DNA from: Maribacter ulvicola
GTDB lineage: Bacteria > Bacteroidota > Bacteroidia > Flavobacteriales > Flavobacteriaceae
Assembly (NCBI RefSeq): GCF_900155985.1
Contig: NZ_FTMA01000004.1
Coordinates: 224,604 to 288,603 of the forward strand
DNA: 64,000 nt
Direction: 5' to 3'
Both the position numbers and the translations under genes were made by a program. Below, one piece after another: positions 10,415-18,568 of this stretch; position 1 is the first letter of the stretch; each line of letters starts with the position of its first letter. Under the pieces are notes generated by a model that worked only from the letters and a program-made list of their open reading frames with translations, had not been told where the DNA came from and made no database searches.

Positions 10415-12979
10415 TTAAAGCGTTTCCAGATTAAATTTAAAATTATAACCAACAGGGAAATCTGCTGTGGGTTCATCGAATACGGACATTATGGCTCCAA
10501 AGTGTTTTGCAATTTCTGATACTTTCCAAAGCCCTATACCTGTACCTGCTGTGATACCCGCTTTTTCTCCTTTAACATCAAATTTCTGGGCAATTCCTTT
10601 AGGAAATGGCTTTCCGTTATTCTCGAAGTTAATTTCTAAAAAATCATCAATGAAGGCAATGGTGATTCTTAAAATGTATTTCTTATTATCATCAACGAAA
10701 CCATGATTAATAGAGTTCTCTAAAATATTATTATAAATTTCTTCGAAATCATTTTTAGAAATACTTATGAGTGGTTCTCTGCCCTCAAAAGAGGTTTTTT
10801 CAATAATAACCTCTACTGTAAATGATTCATTCTGAATACCACGTTCTTTACATTCTTTAATAAATTTTGCAGGGTTTATTATTTCAGCCACGTCATACTT
10901 TAACTCATTGGTAATATTATCTACATAATAAATTACCTTACTTAAACTTTCTTGCAAACGGTGAAAACGTTTTTCTACCGTAACCCCCCTTCTAGGGTCT
11001 ATAATCTCATCAGACTTTAAAATGCCATTGTTAAGCTTCATCATTTTAGTTAAAACATCTGCGGATGCTTTTACATTATTTAGATGTTGCATGATGTTAT
11101 GTTTTTTAGAGCCCAAATCTTTCATTTGAGCTAGCTTAAGTTTCGCTATCTCTTTTTCAAAACCTAAATCTTTTGCTGCCGATTGAAAACGTACTTCACG
11201 TTCTTTTTCAATAATTTCTTTTTGTTCTTTAAGAGATGGTGGAATTGAAATAAGAATTTTCAAAAGATCTTTGCGACTAATAGTTCGCATTACAGAACCC
11301 ATACTATATCTTTCTAATTCGGCCTTAATATAGTCCTTGTGTAGTTCAGCAACTAAATAGTCCATATCCACTCTGTTTTCATCTACTTTAAAAGAATATA
11401 TAGCATTTACGGAATAGGCAACTTTCTCAGTATTTGAAGAATAGAATGTTGGCTTAAGGTTCGTGCTTAATTTAGAAAGTAAAAGCACATCATTCTGTAA
11501 TATACTATAATTAGGACTTTTACCTACTTCAGATAGGTTATCAGTTTTAAGTATATATGAATCAGGATTAGAGGACAGATCTTTTATACTAACCTTCTTA
11601 ATATTATCCTTTAACTTGGATTTTGTTGGGGAAACATATGTTAATATTTCACCAAGTGAAACAATATTTCCTGGTTCGTGATCTAGTTTTACTGTAGATA
11701 GATAATCAAGATTTAAGTATCGTTGAGGTGTTAGAATATAGTCGTTTTCAGCGATTCTCTTTATATCGACAGAATTGGAAAACCCTATACTACTTATTTG
11801 AGTTTCACCTACTTTCCATTTCGTATAGTGGGTAACGATTTTTTGAATACTATCTTCATTTAATTCACGCTGTCCTTTATTAATCATTTTACCTAGATCA
11901 GAGGCATCAATTAATATTACCTTTTTATTGAGAGGTTTTTTTTTACTAAAAATCCAAATACTTGAGGGGATACTGGTATTTGCCAAAAGCCGAGAAGGAA
12001 GAGTAATGATTGCCTCTACTAAATCAGCTTCAATTAAATTCTTTCTTATTTCGCCATCTTTGCCCCCTCTAAATAATGTACCCACATTGAGTAGTAAGGT
12101 CGCTTTACCCTCATTGTTTAAGTGGGATAAAGCATGTTGAATCCATGCAAAATCTGCATTTGATTTTGGTGGTAGACCAAATTCAAATCTTGGGTCAGAG
12201 GAATTTAATTCGTTTCCCCTTAGTCGTACATTAAATGGAGGATGCATTATAACAAAATCAGCTTTTAAATTAGGGAAGCTGTCATTAATTAAAGTGTTGG
12301 CTGAATCTCCAAATTGAAATATATTTTTTTCGTTAAAGGCAAAACGCAGTTTAGCAATAGCTAATGTTGATGAGTTATACTCTTGTCCATAAAACTGAAA
12401 CTGATTTTCGGAATAGTTTTCTTCTATACTAGAGAAATAACCTCCTATGCCGCAAGTAGAATCTAATACAGTTCCTCCTTTAGGTTCTAACAATTTTGTC
12501 ATTAGTTTAGAAACAGAATGCGGTGTTGTAAAATCGCCTCCCTTTTTGCCTTCGTAATTTGCGAAATTAGCGAGCAACTTTTCAAGAATATCTGAAAAGC
12601 TTAATTCAATCTTTTGAAAATCAATTTTTGAAAAAGTAATAAATAAATGATAGAGAAATTCCAGTTGCTGTAAGTGATTTCGATTAGAATTAAAATTAAA
12701 GTTACATACAGTGTTACGGATTTGGGAGTTGGCATTTTCTAATAAAAAAAAAGCCTTATTTAATTCATCTTGTAAATAGGGGGAGCCTACCGTTGAATAT
12801 AAATAGGCCCATCTTGCATTCTCTGGTATCTCTATGACATTATATTCTTTAGGTTTATAGTTGTCATTTGCATACTTTAAAAATAGCAGAGAAATGAACA
12901 TTTCTTTCATGCCTTCAATATCTCTATATCCTTTAACGCTATTTAAAATATCTTTAAGCCTATTATCCAATTCACTCAT
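10415..12979 (-). CDS. HsdM-like methyltransferase fused to HsdS-like segment and histidine-kinase module
   Basis: The 854-residue protein joins three parts. Residues 1-400 resemble HsdM: N-terminal helical domain, SAM motif I VLDSTCGIGG (171-180) and a motif IV in which the usual N/D/S is histidine (MHPPF, H246 to F249). Residues about 437-590 look like one HsdS recognition domain, ending in the RTISRKDLLKILISIP and KEQKEIIEKE pattern. A coiled-coil helix with KKHNIMQHL (H627, H632) resembles a DHp phosphoacceptor helix. A HATPase_c domain follows (about 740-850): N box NNILENSINHG, G1 NFENNGKPF and G2 GTGIGL (812-817). The gene is 3 bp from the receiver gene downstream. I infer a DNA-bound sensor kinase derived from a type I methylase; methyltransferase activity is doubtful because of H246. 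Confidence 0.85.
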   Translation of the reverse strand: MSELDNRLKDILNSVKGYRDIEGMKEMFISLLFLKYANDNYKPKEYNVIEIPENARWAYLYSTVGSPYLQDELNKAFFLLENANSQIRNTVCNFNFNSNRNHLQQLEFLYHLFITFSKIDFQKIELSFSDILEKLLANFANYEGKKGGDFTTPHSVSKLMTKLLEPKGGTVLDSTCGIGGYFSSIEENYSENQFQFYGQEYNSSTLAIAKLRFAFNEKNIFQFGDSANTLINDSFPNLKADFVIMHPPFNVRLRGNELNSSDPRFEFGLPPKSNADFAWIQHALSHLNNEGKATLLLNVGTLFRGGKDGEIRKNLIEADLVEAIITLPSRLLANTSIPSSIWIFSKKKPLNKKVILIDASDLGKMINKGQRELNEDSIQKIVTHYTKWKVGETQISSIGFSNSVDIKRIAENDYILTPQRYLNLDYLSTVKLDHEPGNIVSLGEILTYVSPTKSKLKDNIKKVSIKDLSSNPDSYILKTDNLSEVGKSPNYSILQNDVLLLSKLSTNLKPTFYSSNTEKVAYSVNAIYSFKVDENRVDMDYLVAELHKDYIKAELERYSMGSVMRTISRKDLLKILISIPPSLKEQKEIIEKEREVRFQSAAKDLGFEKEIAKLKLAQMKDLGSKKHNIMQHLNNVKASADVLTKMMKLNNGILKSDEIIDPRRGVTVEKRFHRLQESLSKVIYYVDNITNELKYDVAEIINPAKFIKECKERGIQNESFTVEVIIEKTSFEGREPLISISKNDFEEIYNNILENSINHGFVDDNKKYILRITIAFIDDFLEINFENNGKPFPKGIAQKFDVKGEKAGITAGTGIGLWKVSEIAKHFGAIMSVFDEPTADFPVGYNFKFNLETL

Positions 12980-13029
12980 ATACTAAAACTTCAATTATTC
13001 AATTAATTATACAAATATCAATAGAGTGT

Positions 13030-13046
13030 GTGCAGTCTTTCTGCAT
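13030..13046. promoter_or_regulatory. Putative WYL-regulator operator, copy 1
   Basis: The 17-bp site GTGCAGTCTTTCTGCAT fits GTGC-N9-GCAC with one end mismatch and shares GTGCAG with the two other copies at 14079 and 14291. It overlaps the stop codon of the WYL gene and lies 51 bp before the start of the methyltransferase-kinase gene. A promoter-like minus-strand GATATTTG (13012-13019) begins 10 bp downstream of it, so the site would sit near the -33 region of an internal promoter. Operator function is inferred from symmetry, repetition and position. Confidence 0.6.
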
Positions 13047-14047
13047 TAATTATAAAAGGATATGTTTTTAAGTAATCGTTGTTTAATCGATTCTTGGAAA
13101 TGATTGGGGGAGATAACTATCATTTCTTCCCCAAAAGAAAGAATAAGTTTTTCCAATTCAAAGTTGGGAACTACTTCAATTGAAATATAAACATAATGAT
13201 TGTCTGAAAGCTTTTTCTTTTGCGAACCGTGCAAGGGTTTAGTTTCTATATAAGGCCATAATTTTTTTGTAATTTTTAATTCAATAATTTCTGGGTTACC
13301 ATCATTTAAGGTAACGCCTACAACATCTTCAAAATACTCTTCAAAATCAATCTCAGTTTCTACATAAGACATATCAACTTCATGAATTTCGTTAATTCTA
13401 TCTAATGGATAATTAGTTAGTGTCTTATAATCTGGGTTACGACCAAAAAGGAACCATCGAGAATTAAACTGTTTAAGGTGGTATGGAAAAATAATAGAGC
13501 TAAACTCATCTTTACCAAAAGGTTGATAGGTGATTTCTAAGCTTTTTTTATGATTTATGGCATTAAAAATGGGGTCTAAAAATTCTAAGCCTTTAAGAAA
13601 TGGGTTGTTTTCAAAAGACATGATATGATTTTCTTTATCTTTTAAAAGAAAGGTCTGGTCTAGTTTTGGAAGTAATTCGTTTACCCACTCAAATTGAGGC
13701 ATACCCTTAAACCGTGTCAAAACCATCATTGCAGACTTTAACTGTTCAGCCTCTAATTCATTAATAGGGTTCTTAGTGATAGAGAAAGAGGTGTCTATAT
13801 ACTTATAAAAAGTTCTTCTACCTTCTTTGGTCTTTTCTAATTCTATTGAATATCCTTGGTTAGACTCCATGAATCTAATATCTTCATAAAGCTGCCTTTT
13901 TTTTATACCGGTAGCATCGGTATTATATTCGAAAAGAGCATCATTACAAATTTCCAATAATGCATTAATATCATAACGACGACCAGGGTTGGCAAAGCAC
14001 TTGTCAAGTGCTTGGTATCTAATAAGGGCATTTTTATTTATAGGCAC
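13046..14047 (-). CDS. WYL-domain transcriptional regulator
   Basis: The 333-residue protein has an N-terminal winged-helix-like region (about 1-85, with RRYDINALLEICNDALFEY and KKRQLYEDIRFMES) and a WYL domain (about 165-250: LEITYQPFGK, PYHLKQFNSRWFLFGRN, YPLDRI), followed by the WCX-type C-terminal segment. WYL regulators of this layout often control phage-defence islands and respond to nucleic-acid-like ligands (family knowledge). The start is GTG at 14047; the ATG two bases upstream is out of frame, and an in-frame stop lies 15 bases upstream. It is the first gene of the minus-strand operon, is divergent from the SF2 ATPase gene, and is flanked by three copies of a palindrome that I take as its binding site. 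Confidence 0.85.
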   Translation of the reverse strand: MPINKNALIRYQALDKCFANPGRRYDINALLEICNDALFEYNTDATGIKKRQLYEDIRFMESNQGYSIELEKTKEGRRTFYKYIDTSFSITKNPINELEAEQLKSAMMVLTRFKGMPQFEWVNELLPKLDQTFLLKDKENHIMSFENNPFLKGLEFLDPIFNAINHKKSLEITYQPFGKDEFSSIIFPYHLKQFNSRWFLFGRNPDYKTLTNYPLDRINEIHEVDMSYVETEIDFEEYFEDVVGVTLNDGNPEIIELKITKKLWPYIETKPLHGSQKKKLSDNHYVYISIEVVPNFELEKLILSFGEEMIVISPNHFQESIKQRLLKNISFYN

Positions 14048-14078
14048 ATTAGCTATTTTAAACTAAATTAAAAATTAT

Positions 14079-14095
14079 GTGCAGAATACCCGCAC
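14079..14095. promoter_or_regulatory. Putative WYL-regulator operator, copy 2 (regulator side)
   Basis: GTGCAGAATACCCGCAC is a perfect GTGC-N9-GCAC palindrome. The symmetry extends to seven-base arms (TATGTGC and GCACATA). It is centred about 40 bp upstream of the GTG start of the WYL gene, as expected for autoregulation. It matches copy 3 at GTGCAGA.T plus the closing GCAC. Confidence 0.68.
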
Positions 14096-14290
14096 ATATA
14101 AGTTTATGTTTTAAAAATAAATTTTTAGAGTGATATCATTTTATGAATCAAATGCTTTAGGATAACGAGTTTATGCAATTTAGATGGTTTTAATTGATTC
14201 ACTTTACGGTTTTCCGTAAGTGCTCTTTAATATTATTTGTCAGGGAGAACTCAAATGAATTTATTGGTTTTTTAAATTGAGAGATTATTT

Positions 14291-14307
14291 GTGCAGATTG
14301 GGTGCAC
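14291..14307. promoter_or_regulatory. Putative WYL-regulator operator, copy 3 (ATPase side)
   Basis: GTGCAGATTGGGTGCAC is a perfect GTGC-N9-GCAC palindrome located 45 bp before the ATG of the SF2 ATPase gene. It directly abuts or overlaps a candidate -7 box (ATTATTTG, 14284-14291). Binding here would be expected to block that promoter, so the divergent gene probably belongs to the same regulon. Confidence 0.68.
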
Positions 14308-14352
14308 GTATTACCCATAGTTTTACAGTGTTAATCTTTTAAACCTGTACAT

Positions 14353-16119
14353 ATGACTGCTTATCAAAATCACTGGGATGCTGAAATTGAAATTTTATTA
14401 AATCAACTGGATGCACCAAATTCTTTAACTGAAAACATCGCTGATACTATTCATAATTCTAAGCGGACGGGGATATTTCCTAATCAAATAATTAATGCAT
14501 TACGTATTGGGTTATCCCTAAAGGAAGGAAATCAAAATATGGCTTTTGTAGCTTCTATGCAAAGTGGTAAGTCCGGGACTGTTTACTTCTTGTGTAATTA
14601 TGTTTTGCCGGCTATTGGATTGGTTAATAAATATGAGTCTATTTTATTTGTAACAAGTATGCGTGATACGGATTTGTATGATCAGAACTGTAGAGTTTTG
14701 CACAAGGAATATTATGATGCCTCAACAGGAGAGATTAACCCGTCGAATATTAAGGTGATGAAAATGAGTGATTTCTTCAATCATCCAAATCCTCATAAGG
14801 TAGTTAATGAGTTTGACGTACAGTTGATCGTTAGAGATGAAGATCAGTATGGTTGTGGAGAAGAATCTAGTTTTCAAATGGCGTTTTTTAGCGAATTAAG
14901 AAGAAGAATGCCAGATATAAAACTTTTGGCTGTTAGTGCTACTCCGTATGATATTTTGGATGCGCAATATACAGGTACTGCAGATGTTGATGTTATCGTT
15001 GGTGTTAGACCACCGGAATATTATGGCATTTCAGAAATGTTGGAAGATGGTTTAATTGAAGATTTGCCAGAATCTTTTAAACCGCTACAGTCTCAAGAAT
15101 TAGATGGTGACAAGGTGTATAATGCACATCCAAAGGTATTGTCTTTAATGAACCATCTTTGTGGGTTTGATAGTGGATTGGGCATCATTAGAGAGTCGAG
15201 TACGACCAGAGCATTGGAGCTTAGAAATCTTTTGAAAAAAGATTTTAAAAGGCAATGTGAGGTAATTGCCATTGGATCAAATTCTTCATGTGATTTTGGC
15301 ATAAATGAAGGCATTAAAGAAATATCCAGCTTAATAATGAAGCGTGGAAAACGAGTTGTTTTAATAATTGTTCAGGCATTAACTGCCGGTAAAGATTTAG
15401 GTCTCCTAAAAGAAAAGATTCGTTTTGGTATAGAGCCGAGAGATCGTCAATTGGCAAATGGAGCCCAAGGAATTACCGGTCGTTTTTGTGGGTATCACAA
15501 AAACCGTGATTTCAAATTACTTGCCAGTTTACCATTGTTAAGGCATTATGCACAGTTTGAACAAGATTGGGAAATATTTGCAGATGAGGTATGGAGAAAT
15601 GAGTTGTATAATAACAACGTGAAAGGGTTGAGTACCCATACCAAATTTGTTAAAACACTGTCTGAAGGAATGTTTACTCCAATTGTAAGTATTGAAGAAT
15701 TGTCCTATTCTCAATTAATAGCAGATGGAGGAAGAGAGAAGCTTAGTTTTATTGACGATGATGCTTACGATAGACTTCTCGCTTATTTTGAGACTACCTT
15801 CTATGAGGTTTCTACAAAAGGTACTCGCTTTAAGCAAAAAGGAATAACCGTTCGTATAGCGTCAAGCTATAACCAGAGTAGTAATAGAGTTTATAGAAAC
15901 TGGGATTGTAATTTAAATAATGATTTCGGTAGTGTGTTCTTTAAAAAGAATCCGTACGAGTATGGTATTTTAATTAGTAATTATCCAGAAAGTGATGAGC
16001 GTAATGCATCTGGATTTACCGGCATAAAAATCTTGCGTTCCGGCATAGGAGAATGGAGAAGTCAAGAGACTAACGTTCAGAATAATTCCATGTATGGTGG
16101 AGATAGTGATGCAGCTTGA
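14353..16119 (+). CDS. SF2 helicase-like ATPase of unknown role, defence-island associated
   Basis: The 588-residue protein carries a full set of SF2-like motifs: Walker A ASMQSGKSG (67-75), Walker B with an unusual DEDQ box (LIVRDEDQYG, 158-167), motif III SATPYD (195-200), motif V-like QALTAGKDLG (341-350) and motif VI-like QGITGRFCGY (372-381). The final arginine of the usual QxxGRxxR is replaced by tyrosine. The MQSGKS form of Walker A recalls Z1-type ATPases. No nuclease or methylase domain is evident. It is divergent from the WYL regulator, with a shared operator in the gap, and may be an accessory part of the defence cargo or an independent anti-element ATPase. The exact substrate is unknown. 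Confidence 0.7.
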   Translation: MTAYQNHWDAEIEILLNQLDAPNSLTENIADTIHNSKRTGIFPNQIINALRIGLSLKEGNQNMAFVASMQSGKSGTVYFLCNYVLPAIGLVNKYESILFVTSMRDTDLYDQNCRVLHKEYYDASTGEINPSNIKVMKMSDFFNHPNPHKVVNEFDVQLIVRDEDQYGCGEESSFQMAFFSELRRRMPDIKLLAVSATPYDILDAQYTGTADVDVIVGVRPPEYYGISEMLEDGLIEDLPESFKPLQSQELDGDKVYNAHPKVLSLMNHLCGFDSGLGIIRESSTTRALELRNLLKKDFKRQCEVIAIGSNSSCDFGINEGIKEISSLIMKRGKRVVLIIVQALTAGKDLGLLKEKIRFGIEPRDRQLANGAQGITGRFCGYHKNRDFKLLASLPLLRHYAQFEQDWEIFADEVWRNELYNNNVKGLSTHTKFVKTLSEGMFTPIVSIEELSYSQLIADGGREKLSFIDDDAYDRLLAYFETTFYEVSTKGTRFKQKGITVRIASSYNQSSNRVYRNWDCNLNNDFGSVFFKKNPYEYGILISNYPESDERNASGFTGIKILRSGIGEWRSQETNVQNNSMYGGDSDAA

Positions 16120-16311
16120 TAGTTACTCCAAGAAAATTTTGAATTAGGTTTAATTATTTTTTTCAAAATTCCTTTTATGTGATTTTTTAATGAGTCTGGT
16201 CCTCGCCCAGACAATGGAAAAAGCTTGGAGGCAATAATAGAGTATTTGGCTAATAAGATAGTAACTGTGTATACTGGTAATTCAATTTTATTTACTGAAG
16301 AATGATGAAAC

Positions 16312-16635
16312 TTAAAGAGGTTTTTTTAATAAATACTCATCTGCTTTTTCTTCAAGCTCTTCTCTTGTTAACTGCCTACTATACTCTAACCATTCATCTA
16401 CCACCCTTTTTTGAAAATATAATCGCTTTCCTTTTTTAATGAATGGTATGGACCGTTTGTGTACTAAACCATAGATTGTATAAACAGACAAGTTTAGATA
16501 TTCACCAAGTTCTTTAGCAGTCATTGGTTTATTGTCATTATACTTAGATTCATTTATATTTTGTGAGATTAGTTTATCCAATAATTGCTCAATTCGTTCC
16601 AGGCGCTGATTTATTATTTCGAAAGGGTTTTCCAT
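16312..16635 (-). CDS. Excisionase-like helix-turn-helix protein
   Basis: The 107-residue protein has an N-terminal coiled-coil-like stretch (INQRLERIEQLLDKLISQN), then a MerR-like/HTH_17 domain: MTAKELGEYLNLSVYTIYGLVHKRSIPFIKKGKRLYF, split here as MTAKELGEYLNLS, then VYTIYGLVHKRSIPF and KKGKRLYF. This layout is typical of the DNA-binding proteins placed between cargo and mobilization genes in Bacteroidota integrative elements, where they act as excision or transfer regulators. It is divergent from the hypothetical gene at 16803. Function as Xis is inferred. Confidence 0.75.
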   Translation of the reverse strand: MENPFEIINQRLERIEQLLDKLISQNINESKYNDNKPMTAKELGEYLNLSVYTIYGLVHKRSIPFIKKGKRLYFQKRVVDEWLEYSRQLTREELEEKADEYLLKKPL

Positions 16636-16802
16636 AGTTTAATAGATTTTGAGTTTTATAAATCAATAAAATTTTCAATATGAAATATAACTTAAACTTA
16701 TATTTCGGGATGTCATAATGGTTTTTGTTATATTCTGATTATCAGTAAATTATATTTTGTTTTAAGAAAAATAATTTTAAGTTTACGACAGATTAACTAG
16801 AA

Positions 16803-17585
16803 ATGGATTACAAGAGATTAAATTACAATAAGCCTATTGATCCCACTCCTTTTGTAAAAATGCTCACTAAAGAACAGAGAGCCTCATTTGATAACGGGAA
16901 AATTCAATTACAGCCAAAGCAGCTTAAGGCTTGGATAGCTGAGCTTTATGCTTACGGATTGGTTGATACTAAAAAACCGGGGGTTGATGATTACCCTTTG
17001 TACATTTCCATAGCATCTAATAAAAATAAATTATTGAAATATGTCAAACAATTTTCTCATCATTTATTAAATAATCTTGATGATGATAGAACTGAAGATT
17101 TAGCGTCTTTAGCTAAACTTAAATATAACATTCTAAGACCCTTTTCAAATCATGGACTTTTGAATTTTGTTGATGAACAGCTTTTAGATGTAACATTTTC
17201 TTATCGAAAATGGGAATTCGGTCAGTTCATTCTACAAGAATTAGAAAGAAATGAAATTGATAAAAGTGTATTAGATTTTGTTGATGAGGGGTTTAAAAGT
17301 TCCGAATTAAATTTTCAAGATCAATTATTTAAAATAATGGACCATTTTAATCGAAGCCTCAGATTGTCTGAATCAGAAAAGGTTTTGTCGACTATGATCG
17401 TAAAGAGTAAGGTTGGTCCAGAAAGGATGACAATGGCTGATTTTTTATTGATGGGGGATATTTTTCAATCATATTTAATTGCGTATTCCAAACGAATTAA
17501 AATTATTAATAGTGAGATGCAATATTTGAAAAATAGGAAATTGTTCATTAAGGATAATGGAAAAAGAAGGGGACCTAGATTATGA
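16803..17585 (+). CDS. Hypothetical protein of mobile element
   Basis: The 260-residue protein is soluble and mostly helical, with no signal peptide or membrane segment. I recognise no domain. It overlaps the next gene by 4 bp (ATGA), so the two form a translationally coupled pair, placed between the HTH protein and the candidate oriT. The position is that of plasmid/element regulators such as RteC-like proteins in Bacteroidota elements, but I see no decisive motif to assign it. Confidence 0.7.
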   Translation: MDYKRLNYNKPIDPTPFVKMLTKEQRASFDNGKIQLQPKQLKAWIAELYAYGLVDTKKPGVDDYPLYISIASNKNKLLKYVKQFSHHLLNNLDDDRTEDLASLAKLKYNILRPFSNHGLLNFVDEQLLDVTFSYRKWEFGQFILQELERNEIDKSVLDFVDEGFKSSELNFQDQLFKIMDHFNRSLRLSESEKVLSTMIVKSKVGPERMTMADFLLMGDIFQSYLIAYSKRIKIINSEMQYLKNRKLFIKDNGKRRGPRL

Positions 17586-18058
17586 ATAATTTTATTGAGA
17601 AATTAAAAGAAATGCAAAAAATGCAAGATGATACTTTTCATTTAGATGGGGAATATTATTCAAAAAAGGATATACAAAAAGCTATAAAAATAAATCGGTT
17701 TTTTGGAGGACATAGCAACGGAAAAATACCTTTATCTCAAAAGCGTGCTTACATGGTTATCATACACGAACTTTATTTTGATTGTGATAAATATCCGGAT
17801 GATATAGAGAGTCAAAGAATTTATGCAAGAGCATCTCAGCGGTTTAAATTCTCTCATCGTGAAAAGAAAACGGTTATTGATGTAGAGCGTTACCATCCTA
17901 AAGATCCGTGTCTATATTTTGAAGATAACGGTTTTTCAAAGAGGCATTACCGTGATTCTGTAAAATTTCTTTTGGACGATCCCAGAAATATTTTTGAAGT
18001 TACCAGTGCCATTCCTTCCCTTGAAGCTATTTATGAGGACGTTGTTCTTTGCTCTTAA
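17582..18058 (+). CDS. Hypothetical protein of mobile element, coupled to preceding gene
   Basis: The 158-residue protein is charged, starts at an ATG overlapping the previous stop by 4 bp, and has no membrane segment. It is rich in basic residues (RASQRFKFSHREKKTVIDVE, then RYHPKD), compatible with nucleic-acid contact, but no family is recognised. It ends 3 bp before a perfect 12-bp inverted repeat that starts the presumed transfer origin region. Confidence 0.65.
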   Translation: MNNFIEKLKEMQKMQDDTFHLDGEYYSKKDIQKAIKINRFFGGHSNGKIPLSQKRAYMVIIHELYFDCDKYPDDIESQRIYARASQRFKFSHREKKTVIDVERYHPKDPCLYFEDNGFSKRHYRDSVKFLLDDPRNIFEVTSAIPSLEAIYEDVVLCS

Positions 18059-18061
18059 AAT

Positions 18062-18198
18062 TTACCGTACACATTTCTGTGTACGGTAACCACCATTTCC
18101 GTTTTTAGTAAGTCATAAGTTTGTTTCAAGTAAAACAGAGGTCACGTAGCAAGCCATGTTTTTGGAAGCAAAAACTGCTCACTGTGTTCGCAGGCTTG
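18062..18198. other. Candidate transfer origin (oriT) region with inverted repeats
   Basis: The gap before the mobilization genes starts with a perfect 12-bp inverted repeat (TTACCGTACACA at 18062-18073, 4-base loop, TGTGTACGGTAA at 18078-18089). It also holds a wider inverted pair CAAGCC (18150-18155) and GGCTTG (18193-18198), followed by a C-rich stretch. The first hairpin lacks a T tract, so it is not a clear terminator. Inverted repeats directly upstream of mobC/relaxase genes are the usual place for oriT. The nick site is not identified. Confidence 0.45.
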
Positions 18199-18226
18199 TT
18201 GGGTATCCTCCCCAAACCCCTAGAGT

Positions 18227-18568
18227 ATGGCACGCCCAGAAAAAGATATTAATGACTTAAAAGCGATCAAGATCAATCTACGAATGACGGTCCAGGATTA
18301 TTTGACCGTCTGTGAAAATGCGAGTACCGTAGGTATAAGTATTCCCGATTTTATTCGTAAACGATCAGTTGGCAAACCGTTGCCCAGAACCAGAATTTCT
18401 TCAGAGAACAGAAAGCTGTTTATTGAACTTTGTCGGATCGGTAACAACTTAAACCAGCTTACCAAGAAAGCCCATTTGGGTGGTTTCAATCCCGATGATC
18501 TTAATTCACAATTGAATTTACTGAAGTCCACTTTGGCGGAAATCAAACAAGTAACCTTGAGGTCATGA
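18227..18568 (+). CDS. MobC-like relaxosome accessory protein
   Basis: The 113-residue protein has a ribbon-helix-helix-like N-terminal part (IKINLRMTVQDYLTVCENAS) and a C-terminal MobC-type segment (LFIELCRIGNNLNQLTKKAH). Such proteins bind oriT and help the relaxase load. It starts with ATG at 18227 just after the inverted-repeat region and overlaps the relaxase gene by 4 bp. Base composition is visibly richer in G and C than the restriction operon to the left, consistent with a separate origin of the mobilization module. Confidence 0.8.
   Translation: MARPEKDINDLKAIKINLRMTVQDYLTVCENASTVGISIPDFIRKRSVGKPLPRTRISSENRKLFIELCRIGNNLNQLTKKAHLGGFNPDDLNSQLNLLKSTLAEIKQVTLRS

Larger units (their letters stand above)
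14048..14352. other. Divergent intergenic control region between WYL regulator and SF2 ATPase gene
   Basis: This 305-bp AT-rich gap holds no ORF of note. It contains two 17-bp operator-like palindromes (14079-14095 and 14291-14307). A possible plus-strand promoter has TTG at 14264-14266 and an ATTATTTG box at 14284-14291 that runs into the second palindrome. The spacing suggests one operator for each divergent direction. I saw no terminator or RNA gene here. Confidence 0.6.

Noticed and set aside
1..16119. Idea that the island is a BREX or DISARM system
   Set aside because: No PglZ, BrxA/BrxC, PglX, DrmB or DrmA-like protein is visible; the hsdRMS core and order are those of a type I system.
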